Of a DNA stretch of 6,625 bases, positions 1 to 5,383 are shown piece after piece. Source of the stretch: an uncultured Lachnospiraceae bacterium. GTDB taxonomy: Bacteria > Bacillota > Clostridia > Lachnospirales > Lachnospiraceae. The stretch's first letter is position 1. Each line of letters begins with the position of its first letter. The notes below the pieces were generated by a model that was given only the letters and a program-made list of their open reading frames with translations, was not told the DNA's origin and made no database searches. Both the position numbers and the translations under genes were made by a program. The DNA lies in NCBI GenBank assembly GCA_910579495.1, contig CAJTVD010000104.1, positions 3,245 to 9,869 of the forward strand, in the 5' to 3' direction.

Positions 1-585
1 GGCGCCTGCCGCACCCTCCAGCCCCCAGTGGAGGACTGCCACCAGCAGGGCGTCCAGAATAATATTGGTCATTCCGGCTGCCGCTGTGACTATAAGCCCC
101 AGCTTTGGCTTCCCGGCAGTGGCAAAGAGGCATTGGAATTCATATTGCAGCACATAAAAGGGAAGGGCGGTTAAAATAATCCTGCCATAGGTAAGGCAGC
201 CAGGCAGAAGCTCCGGGGATGCCCCCATCAGCAGTGCCAGGGGGCGCAGGAAAATAATACCGGCCGCCGCCAGCACAACGCCGCAGAAAATGGAGGCGTA
301 TACGATCATGGAAAATAACTCATTGGCTTTCCGGGGATTGCCGGAACCCAGGGTGATGGCAATCAGTGCGCCGCCGCCTGTGCCGAACATAAAGCCCGCG
401 CAGCCTAACAGCATTAAAAGCGGCATAATAAAATTAACGGCGGCAAAGGGGGTCTTGCCGGCATAATTTGAAACGAAAAAACCGTCCACCACCCCATAAA
501 TAGAGGTAAACACCAGCATCATAATGGAGGGGAAGGTAAAGCGCAGCAGATGCCTGTAATTAAAATGGTCTGATAGCTGTATCAT
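1..585 (-). CDS. MATE-family multidrug/cation antiporter, N-terminal part (partial, runs off left edge)
   Basis: Reading leftward from an ATG at 585, the frame stays open for 195 codons to the window edge. The protein begins MIQLSDHFNYRHLL and has several hydrophobic segments (about residues 15-37, 47-75, 92-116, 133-150, 163-186). It carries MATE-type signatures: GVVDGFFVSNYAG near residues 31-43, a glycine-rich GTGGGALIAITLGSG at 68-82, and NIILDALLV...WGLEGAA at 174-193. MATE proteins export drugs or other cations across the inner membrane by Na+ or H+ exchange and are usually about 450 aa, so a little under half is present. AGGAG at 593-597 lies 7 nt before the start; a nearby ATG at 592 is in another frame. 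It follows the marR-type gene by 27 nt, so the two are probably co-transcribed and repressor-controlled. The MepA-like subgroup is my best guess; the substrate is not readable from sequence. Confidence 0.93.
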   Translation of the reverse strand, partial: MIQLSDHFNYRHLLRFTFPSIMMLVFTSIYGVVDGFFVSNYAGKTPFAAVNFIMPLLMLLGCAGFMFGTGGGALIAITLGSGNPRKANELFSMIVYASIFCGVVLAAAGIIFLRPLALLMGASPELLPGCLTYGRIILTALPFYVLQYEFQCLFATAGKPKLGLIVTAAAGMTNIILDALLVAVLHWGLEGAAGA

Positions 586-612
586 TTTTCATCTCCTGTT
601 TTAAGGTCCTGT

Positions 613-1050
613 TCAAAGATCCGTTGATTTTTCCGCCAGCGCATGGAGGAAGTTTTCTGTCAGTGCCAGGTATTTTTCCACATCCTCTTTGGGCCAGGAA
701 GAGAGGACATCATCTTCCGCATGAAGTATCCGCCCTGCAGTTTGTTCCGCCAGCAGTGTTCCTTTTTCTGTGAGGCGGACATTTTTTGTTTTCGGCCCTG
801 CCGGTTCCAGGTAAAGGGTCCCTTCCCCTTCCAGCTTGCGGATGGCGGAATTGACAGTCTGCTTTGGCAGCCCGCTGCTGCGGCAGATATGCTGTAGAGG
901 GCAGCAGCCGCCGCTGTCATAAATGGTATACAGGATCCGCATTACACTGTCTGACAGCCCCAGCTTTAATGTCATTTCATGGTATACGGCGTCCAGCTCC
1001 CCAAGCAGATGATTGAAGCGCTTCATTTCTTTGGAAATATTATGGCTCAT
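613..1050 (-). CDS. MarR-family transcriptional repressor, probable autoregulator of the MATE efflux operon
   Basis: The product is 145 aa, the usual MarR length. A winged helix-turn-helix lies at about residues 33-100: an HTH with recognition helix LPKQTVNSAIRKLEGEG (61-77), then a wing ending NVRLTEKG (90-97). Helices at both ends (about 5-30 and 108-140) fit the MarR dimer interface. AGGAGGT at 1056-1062 sits 5-6 nt before the ATG at 1050. It is the first gene of a two-gene operon with the MATE pump. Its own promoter, about 50 nt upstream, is embedded in a perfect inverted repeat, which suggests it binds there and is released by a ligand that is also a pump substrate. Three cysteines (C49, C50, C56) lie just before the recognition helix, which could allow thiol sensing; that is speculative. 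Family assignment is firm, ligand unknown. Confidence 0.95.
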   Translation of the reverse strand: MSHNISKEMKRFNHLLGELDAVYHEMTLKLGLSDSVMRILYTIYDSGGCCPLQHICRSSGLPKQTVNSAIRKLEGEGTLYLEPAGPKTKNVRLTEKGTLLAEQTAGRILHAEDDVLSSWPKEDVEKYLALTENFLHALAEKSTDL

Positions 1051-1076
1051 AGCCCACCTCCTGTATGGTTATCCTG

Positions 1077-1120
1077 TTAGTATGAAATCGTACCTGTATT
1101 ATAGTACGATTTCATACTAA
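1077..1120. promoter_or_regulatory. Perfect 17-bp inverted repeat over the promoter: probable double MarR operator
   Basis: TTAGTATGAAATCGTAC (1077-1093) is repeated in perfect inverse at 1104-1120, with 10 nt between (1094-1103). The right arm fills the -35/-10 spacer exactly; the left arm covers the expected start site. Each arm is also an imperfect palindrome on its own (GTA-GA--TC-TAC, 10 of 14 positions symmetric). The simplest reading is two dimer sites whose centres are 27 bp apart, rather than one long site. MarR proteins usually bind 16-20 bp palindromes in their own promoters, which fits. The assignment to the adjacent repressor is inference. Confidence 0.85.
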
Positions 1121-1126
1121 TGTCAA
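1098..1126 (-). promoter_or_regulatory. Perfect consensus sigma-A promoter of the marR-MATE operon
   Basis: On the minus strand the -35 box is TTGACA (1126-1121) and the -10 box is TATAAT (1103-1098), separated by exactly 17 nt; all 12 box positions match consensus. Transcription should start near 1091, leaving a leader of about 40 nt before the ATG at 1050. The 17-nt spacer is itself one complete arm of the inverted repeat at 1077-1120. A repressor bound there would block polymerase, so such a strong promoter must normally be held down. Confidence 0.92.
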
Positions 1127-1301
1127 CAGGGATTTTTCCCAGAGGGTTAACAATGCCAGGGTGAGGGATTCCAGGGGACAATAGCCCTATTTCATGACAG
1201 AAAAGGCTGAATTGGTGAAAGCAGGCTTCATGATTCCTTCCCGGTAAACGATAAAAAAAACAGGACACAAAGAACAGGCAAAAGCCGGGAAGGGGGAGCA
1301 G
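1127..1301. other. Divergent intergenic region without a recognised gene
   Basis: This stretch separates the leftward efflux operon from the rightward gene at 1302. I see no convincing coding frame. The plus-strand promoter for 1302 should lie here, but no -35/-10 pair stands out. An AT-rich stretch GGTAAACGATAAAAAAAA (1243-1260) is the likeliest -10 neighbourhood. The motif AACGATAA (1247-1254) resembles the -10 of the flagellar sigma factor (sigma-D/sigma-28), but no TAAA box lies at the right distance. Confidence 0.5.
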
Positions 1302-1997
1302 ATGGGGGACAACAGTATTTTTGTAAACAGCATGACAAAGGTTTACAGTGGCCTTTTGCAGAGCCAGTTTGCAGGAAAAGGGATAAAGGGGGCAGGAGGG
1401 TTTCTGGATATGGCAGCGTCTATTGACAGCAGCGGTAAACTAAAGACAGCTACCGCAATGGATATGACGTTGGAGGAATATAAACAGTATCTTTATTATA
1501 AAATATCCCAGATTCCCATGCATCCCTCCCAGGCAATGAGTTCGGTTTCCGTACACATTTCGGATGAGGGGTTTCAGGCCATGCAGAAGGATCCTGCGTA
1601 TGAAAAGTGGGTCCTGGATGTGCTGAGAAGGAATTTTGCTTTCTGCGACCCTTGGGCGGATGTGTGCGGTGGCAGTTTTTCCATCCATCGTTTTGGGGCC
1701 ACAAAGGAGGAGTACCGGGGAGACGGCTGGTACACCGGATTTATGGGCGGGAAAGGCAGCCTTATATTTGATGATGAGGCGGAAGAAAGTTTTTGGGAAA
1801 GGCGGGCCAAAAGGTTCCGGCAACAGATAGGGCAACAGCAGGAGCAGGAAGAGAAGAAGGAAACCATGCAAAGGGTTTATCAGGAGGCTGCCCTGCGCAG
1901 AGGGGATTATGAAGGGATGTTTGACAGCCAGGGGATTACCCCCATGCTGGGGATTGCCAGCCTTTTGCTTGCGCCCAAAGAGGCGGAAGGCAAATAA
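1302..1997 (+). CDS. Uncharacterised 231-aa protein, possibly of a Lachnospiraceae DUF6033-like family
   Basis: I do not know a function. The ATG at 1302 follows a purine-rich AGGGGGAG (1291-1298), close but workable as a ribosome binding site. No signal peptide or membrane segment is visible. Residues 56-70 look helical (LEEYKQYLYYKI). A conserved-looking core follows: MHPSQ (73-77), SVHISDEGFQAMQKDPAYEKWVL (83-105), then an aromatic and glycine-rich section with CGGSFSIHRFGATKEEYRG (122-140) and GWYTGF (142-147). Residues 162-200 are highly charged (WERRAKRFRQQ...EQEEKKE) and probably form a coiled helix. The wording of the core resembles a Firmicutes family I recall as DUF6033, without certainty. 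Its TAA overlaps an ATG (TAATG at 1995-1999) opening a frame that runs into the response regulator, and a terminator-like hairpin follows. Position suggests a link to the downstream two-component system. Confidence 0.8.
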   Translation: MGDNSIFVNSMTKVYSGLLQSQFAGKGIKGAGGFLDMAASIDSSGKLKTATAMDMTLEEYKQYLYYKISQIPMHPSQAMSSVSVHISDEGFQAMQKDPAYEKWVLDVLRRNFAFCDPWADVCGGSFSIHRFGATKEEYRGDGWYTGFMGGKGSLIFDDEAEESFWERRAKRFRQQIGQQQEQEEKKETMQRVYQEAALRRGDYEGMFDSQGITPMLGIASLLLAPKEAEGK

Positions 1998-2037
1998 TGG
2001 CGGCAGGCAGGGAAATTGCTAAGAGTACCGATAGCAT

Positions 2038-2071
2038 AAAAACACTGGCGGATGGCCCTGCCGGTGTTTTT
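2038..2071 (+). terminator. Rho-independent terminator-like hairpin after the 1302 gene
   Basis: AAAAACACTGGC (2038-2049) pairs with GCCGGTGTTTTT (2060-2071): a 12-bp stem with one G-U pair and a 10-nt loop. The right arm ends in five T residues, and the A-run opposite makes the structure potentially bidirectional. It sits 41 nt after the stop codon at 1997. If it works, the response regulator operon needs its own promoter in 2072-2281, or partial read-through. Confidence 0.75.
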
Positions 2072-2117
2072 CCATGTAGATACCTTGTCTGGCGTATGCC
2101 GGAAAATGCAGGGGACG

Positions 2118-2146
2118 TTGATGACAAAAAAATATCTTTTTATTAC
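2118..2146 (+). promoter_or_regulatory. Candidate promoter for the response regulator-kinase operon (weak)
   Basis: TTGATG (2118-2123) and TATTAC (2141-2146) are 17 nt apart, each matching 4 of 6 consensus bases, in an AT-rich stretch downstream of the hairpin at 2038-2071. A small dyad, TATCTT (2133-2138) with AAGATA (2147-2152), straddles the -10 and could be an operator. Weak boxes would fit a gene that needs an activator, but no clear pair of LytTR-type direct repeats was found at proper spacing. Confidence 0.35.
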
Positions 2147-2193
2147 AAGATAAATATTCCTTTTTCAAAAATAACCGATATAAAAATAAGAAA

Positions 2194-2241
2194 CCGCCTG
2201 GCGGGAAATACGCCTGGAAGGTCCCGGTGCAAAAGGCACCG
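2194..2241 (+). promoter_or_regulatory. Structured leader before the response regulator: palindrome, direct repeat and hairpin
   Basis: Between the candidate promoter and the regulator start are an 11-bp palindrome CCGCCTGGCGG (2194-2204), two copies of CGCCTGG spaced 16 nt apart (2195-2201 and 2211-2217), and a 6-bp perfect hairpin CGGTGC/GCACCG with loop AAAAG (2225-2241). No T-run follows, so this is not a terminator. It may be a protein binding site or an RNA structure affecting translation. I could not match it to a known riboswitch class. Confidence 0.35.
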
Positions 2242-2281
2242 CTGGCAGAAGGTTAAGGCAGAAAGGAAATGGTTACTTAAG

Positions 2282-2983
2282 ATGCTTCAGATTGCAGTTT
2301 GCGATGATGAAAAAAGCATGGGGGAATACCTGAGAGAGCTAATAGACAGAAGGCTTTCCGGCAGGGAAGATTACTGTGTCAGTGTGTTTTGGTCAGGGGA
2401 AACGCTTCTTTGTGAGGCAGGGAATTTTGACATTTTTTTTCTGGATATTGACTTAAAAGATATGAGCGGGATTGATATGGCAAGACGCATCAGGCAGGTA
2501 TCGGAAGCTGTGATTGTCTTTGTGACTGCTTTAAAGGAGTATGTGTTCGACGCATTTGATGTACATGCATTTCAGTATCTGCTAAAGCCTATTAATGAAG
2601 AAAAGTTTTTTCAGGTGCTGGACCATGCCGTAGCCCAGTGCCTGCCGGCCAAAGAAAAAGAACCTTTGGTGATACGGGTAAAGGGGATTTACAGGAATAT
2701 TCCCAAAGAAAATATTCTCTATGCGGAGAACGAGGCCAGGAAGGTGGCGCTCCACCTTGGGGAAGAGCAGGTTTCCTATTATGCGAAAATGGGGGAGCTG
2801 GAGGGGCTGTTAGGAGACAGCTTTTTCCGCTGCCACAGGGGGTATCTGGTGAACCTGGGGGCGGTGAAGGGCTACGATACAGGCAGCATCCAATTAAAAA
2901 ACGGCGAGACTATTTTAATGGCAAAGCAGAAATACAGTGCCTTTGTGGAGGCATATATGGAATTTCTCCGCAGGAAAACTTAA
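2282..2983 (+). CDS. LytTR-family response regulator (AgrA/ComE type)
   Basis: From ATG 2282 the product is 233 aa, the normal length for a receiver plus LytTR DNA-binding domain. The receiver (about 1-118) shows the acidic pair D8-D9 in VCDDE, phospho-acceptor D55 in FFLDIDLKDMSGID, T82 in VFVTA and K102 in LLKPI. The LytTR domain (about 126-233) shows IRVKGIYRNIP, the ILYAENEARKV strand and FFRCHRGYLVNL near 181-192. Such proteins bind promoter direct repeats through beta-strand loops. The frame is open further up to an ATG at 1997, but those 95 extra codons look nothing like a domain, and MLQIAVCDDE is the standard N-terminus, so 2282 is preferred. The nearest Shine-Dalgarno, AAAGGA at 2262-2267, is 14 nt away, longer than ideal. 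The kinase gene follows 12 nt after its stop, so they are co-transcribed and form a cognate pair. Confidence 0.93.
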   Translation: MLQIAVCDDEKSMGEYLRELIDRRLSGREDYCVSVFWSGETLLCEAGNFDIFFLDIDLKDMSGIDMARRIRQVSEAVIVFVTALKEYVFDAFDVHAFQYLLKPINEEKFFQVLDHAVAQCLPAKEKEPLVIRVKGIYRNIPKENILYAENEARKVALHLGEEQVSYYAKMGELEGLLGDSFFRCHRGYLVNLGAVKGYDTGSIQLKNGETILMAKQKYSAFVEAYMEFLRRKT

Positions 2984-2990
2984 GGAAGGA
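2982..2990 (+). promoter_or_regulatory. Ribosome binding site fixing the kinase TTG start
   Basis: AAGGAAGGA overlaps the last two bases of the regulator stop codon and ends 5 nt before TTG at 2996. The next in-frame start, GTG at 3014, has no comparable site, and the first in-frame ATG would remove the first predicted membrane segment. This supports TTG as the initiator. Confidence 0.75.
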
Positions 2991-2995
2991 AGAGA

Positions 2996-4534
2996 TTGAG
3001 GGAAACAGTTTATGTGCTCCTGGATTTGTCAGAGCATTTGTTAAGAAGGTGGCTGGTGATCCACCTGCTTTGCGGCCTTTTGGATGTAAAGGACAGGTTC
3101 CGGGGGCGGGAGAAGTTGGTAAAAGCCGTTTTTGTGGCAGCCACCATGGTTTTCTATACAGCGTCAAATTACCTGCCTGCGTTTACGGGGCTTTTGTATG
3201 GCAATGAAGAAGGCATGGTAGACAGCAGGGAGAGCATTGTGCCCCTTTTCATCAGCCTGTCCCTGATGCTGGCGTACTGCCTGTATTTTTATGGGGGAAG
3301 GCCGGGGATGGTCTGTTATCTGGTGGTAACGGTATATGTGCTGAACGAGCTGGTAATGTTTTCCTGCCATTCCCTGTTTGTGGCGGTGAACGGGGAGATT
3401 TTGGATTTGCTGGTCCGCTGGGTGGACAGGGGAGAGCAATTTGTGATAGAAAATTTCATGCTGCTTTTTAACGCCCACCAGATACTATGGCAGCTCTCCT
3501 ATCATGGGGTATCCTGTTTTTTATTTTACCGGGCGGGCAGGGCGCTGGGAAAGAACCTGATGGATGCCAGAGGGGAACTGGCGGCGGCACAGGAGCTGTT
3601 CCTGGCAGTCCCCACTGTGGCAGGGCTCTGCTTTCCGCTGCTGCTGCGCAGCATTATGTACGTTTACCGGGAAAACCAGGCGTATTTTTTGATGGACGAA
3701 TATCCGGAAACCAAACTGCTGATTCCGGTAATATCTATCCTGTGCCTGCTTTCCATTTTATTAAGCGCTTATATGCTCAGGCGGCTTTCGGAAAGCAGTG
3801 AAAAGGAAATGCTGCTGGAGGTCTACCAAAACCGCCTGGAGGACATGGAAGAGCATATGAAGGATGTGGAGCATCTTTATGAGGGAATCCGTGGCATGCG
3901 CCACGATATGAAAAACCACCTTGCAGACCTGGAGATCCTTTTGTATAGGGAGAGGCGGCAGCAGGATTTTGCCTCAGAGGGCGCTGGGGAAGAAATCCGC
4001 CGTTATCTGGATGGGCTGTGCGGCGCTATGGAAGAACTGGATATGAAGTGCAGCACAGGAAACCCGGTGACGGATGTGGTGGTCAGCCGGAAAATGCGCC
4101 GTGCAGAAAAGGAAAATATCCCTTTTGAGTGCAATTTTATGTTCCCTGAAAATCTGGGGATCAGCGCTTTCGATTTGAGCATTTTGCTTAATAATGGGCT
4201 TGACAATGCCCTGGAGGCTTCTAAGGGGGAGAAAAGCCCTTTTATCAGCCTGGATTCCTATACCCGGGGAAATATGTTTTTGATAGAGATAAAAAACGCT
4301 TTTACAGGGGAGCTTATCAGGGACAAAACGGGAATGTCCCTGCAGACGAAGAAAGCCAATACATCCATGCATGGATTGGGAATAAAGAATATGGGTAATT
4401 GTGCCGAAAAATATTATGGAACACTGAGGTGGGAAAAGAGGGACGGGGAATTTCTGCTTGTGGTAATGCTTCAGGGAGAAAATAAGAATCCCTTAGCCAT
4501 CCCTGTTAATGTTTCGGAATGGAGGAAAGAATGA
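2996..4534 (+). CDS. AgrC-like sensor histidine kinase, GHKL ATPase, polytopic membrane sensor (HPK10 type)
   Basis: The 512-aa product starts at TTG 2996. The first 260 residues hold about six or seven hydrophobic segments (roughly 12-29, 43-62, 80-98, 104-130, 152-178, 199-222, 240-261) and no recognisable extracellular domain, as in peptide-sensing AgrC/ComD kinases. A linker helix (265-300) leads to the H-box GMRHDMKNHL with phospho-acceptor His303. The ATP-binding region carries the N-box LLNNGLDNALEAS (N400, N404) and a glycine-rich lid HGLGIKNMG (459-467). A classical DxGxG box is not evident, as is usual for this group. It should phosphorylate D55 of the upstream regulator. Its last codons overlap the next gene (ATGA, 4531-4534), indicating translational coupling. 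The ligand is unknown: no AgrB-type protease or AgrD-type propeptide was found here. At 512 aa it is longer than typical AgrC (about 430). Confidence 0.92.
   Translation: MRETVYVLLDLSEHLLRRWLVIHLLCGLLDVKDRFRGREKLVKAVFVAATMVFYTASNYLPAFTGLLYGNEEGMVDSRESIVPLFISLSLMLAYCLYFYGGRPGMVCYLVVTVYVLNELVMFSCHSLFVAVNGEILDLLVRWVDRGEQFVIENFMLLFNAHQILWQLSYHGVSCFLFYRAGRALGKNLMDARGELAAAQELFLAVPTVAGLCFPLLLRSIMYVYRENQAYFLMDEYPETKLLIPVISILCLLSILLSAYMLRRLSESSEKEMLLEVYQNRLEDMEEHMKDVEHLYEGIRGMRHDMKNHLADLEILLYRERRQQDFASEGAGEEIRRYLDGLCGAMEELDMKCSTGNPVTDVVVSRKMRRAEKENIPFECNFMFPENLGISAFDLSILLNNGLDNALEASKGEKSPFISLDSYTRGNMFLIEIKNAFTGELIRDKTGMSLQTKKANTSMHGLGIKNMGNCAEKYYGTLRWEKRDGEFLLVVMLQGENKNPLAIPVNVSEWRKE
4521..4525 (+). 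promoter_or_regulatory. Ribosome binding site selecting ATG 4531 over ATG 4519
   Basis: GGAGG lies 5 nt before ATG 4531 and partly overlaps the alternative in-frame ATG at 4519, which has no ribosome binding site of its own. The start at 4531 is therefore preferred, giving the ATGA overlap with the kinase stop. Confidence 0.8.
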
Positions 4535-5277
4535 GTTCAAAAGCAGTAAGCCCGCTGATTACACAAAACAGGCTTCTTTGCAACGCAAGGGCCAGGGCCA
4601 AGTCCCAGAAGGGAGCGGCGGCCATTCTTGCCAAAGGCTCGGATAATGGAAAGAAAGCGCTGCTAGATGCCATTAAAAAGGAAGCCGATAACCAGCGGTA
4701 TGTTGGAAAGAGCGAAGGCGCGGAGAAGTCAAAGGAAAACTACACCGCCATGAAGACGGCGGCGGAAGCTATCCAGAAAAATGTGAAAAACCTGCAGCTT
4801 TGGCCTGACAAAGAATGGGATAAGATGACAGAGGAGGAAATCTCCCAGTACAAAGAAGATGTGGCGGAAGAAATGGCCGCCTTTGTCAATCATTACAACA
4901 CCATGGCCAAAAGCCTGGAGAAGGAATCTGACAGCAAGGTTAACGAAATTTACTTAAAACAGCTGAAGGGATATTTTAAGGCAAATAAGGATGCACTAGA
5001 AACCCTTGGCATTACCCAGGATGAGGGGGGGAAGCTGACCCTTGACCAGGAGAAATTAAAGGCGGCGGATGCCCAGGAGATCAAAAAGGTGTTAGGTGCT
5101 AAAGGGACCTTTTTGGATGACGTGGCCAAGAGGGCGGAAAATATCAGCGCCAATGCGGACACCAACCTGGCGGTTTTGAATAAGAACCTTTATGCGGGAA
5201 ATTACAGCTATAACAAAAATGGCGGCGATATATTTGATATTCTGGCAGGAGGCGGCAAGTACAGCGCCAAGGGATAA
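4531..5277 (+). CDS. Uncharacterised 248-aa protein with a FliD-C-like (flagellar cap-like) helical segment
   Basis: No firm function. The product is mostly alpha-helical, rich in Lys, Ala and Glu, without a signal peptide or membrane segment. Residues 1-60 are basic. Residues 66-130 (YTAMKTAAEAIQKNVKNLQL, then FVNHYNTMAKSLE at 118-130) followed by YLKQLKGYFKANKDALETLG (141-160) and ITQDEGGKLTLDQEKLKAAD (161-180) follow the same order as the C-terminal part of flagellar cap protein FliD: a helical bundle, then L..LGIT.D..GKL.LD..KL. The tail, about 214-248, has an NYSYNKNG segment and is glycine-rich at the end. This likeness is my reading by eye. No flagellar gene accompanies it, so an actual flagellar role is doubtful; a surface, secreted or scaffold protein with a similar fold is possible. 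It is coupled to the kinase by an ATGA overlap and ends in a strong terminator, so it is the third gene of the sensing operon. Confidence 0.82.
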   Translation: MSSKAVSPLITQNRLLCNARARAKSQKGAAAILAKGSDNGKKALLDAIKKEADNQRYVGKSEGAEKSKENYTAMKTAAEAIQKNVKNLQLWPDKEWDKMTEEEISQYKEDVAEEMAAFVNHYNTMAKSLEKESDSKVNEIYLKQLKGYFKANKDALETLGITQDEGGKLTLDQEKLKAADAQEIKKVLGAKGTFLDDVAKRAENISANADTNLAVLNKNLYAGNYSYNKNGGDIFDILAGGGKYSAKG

Positions 5278-5315
5278 GCAGCGGTTGGCCAGGGCGTATT
5301 CATTAATAGCTTACG

Positions 5316-5349
5316 AAAATAACTCAGGGGAAGCCCCCTGGGTTATTTT
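5316..5349. terminator. Strong bidirectional terminator between convergent genes
   Basis: AAAATAACTCAGGGG (5316-5330) pairs with CCCCTGGGTTATTTT (5335-5349): 15 bp with one G-U pair and a 4-nt AAGC loop, followed by ATTTAA. The A-rich left base and T-rich right base allow use from both strands. It ends the kinase operon (stop at 5277) and probably also the leftward nuclease-like gene (stop at 5384). A second, weaker imperfect hairpin (GGCAG 5362-5366 with CTGCC 5380-5384, inner CGC/GCG) lies at the end of the leftward gene but has no T-run. Confidence 0.88.
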
Positions 5350-5383
5350 ATTTAACATAAGGGCAGTTCGCGGAGCGTGCTGC

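Noticed and set aside
1077..1120. Inverted repeat read as a Rho-independent terminator
   Set aside because: It has no T-run after the stem, and it contains exact -35/-10 boxes on the minus strand; operator function explains it better.
1216..1254. Flagellar sigma-D promoter before 1302, from AACGATAA at 1247-1254
   Set aside because: No TAAA-like -35 box lies 14-16 nt upstream; only a poor TGAAAGCA much too far away.
2205..2257. Possible cobalamin riboswitch, because GGAAGGTCCCGGTGCAAAA resembles part of the B12 box region
   Set aside because: The remaining conserved elements (the TTAAAAGGGAA start, GCCACTG and the closing stems) are absent, and the downstream gene is not a B12 gene.
2112..2257. 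LytTR/AgrA-type binding sites: GACGTTGAT near 2116 and AAGGTTAAG near 2249
   Set aside because: Each matches the loose consensus except for one base, but they are more than 100 bp apart rather than paired at about 21 bp, so chance is the better explanation.
2638..3207. Plus-strand 189-codon frame overlapping the regulator end and kinase start
   Set aside because: It lies in another frame across two well-supported genes, and its Gly/Arg/Pro-rich composition is typical of a shadow frame.
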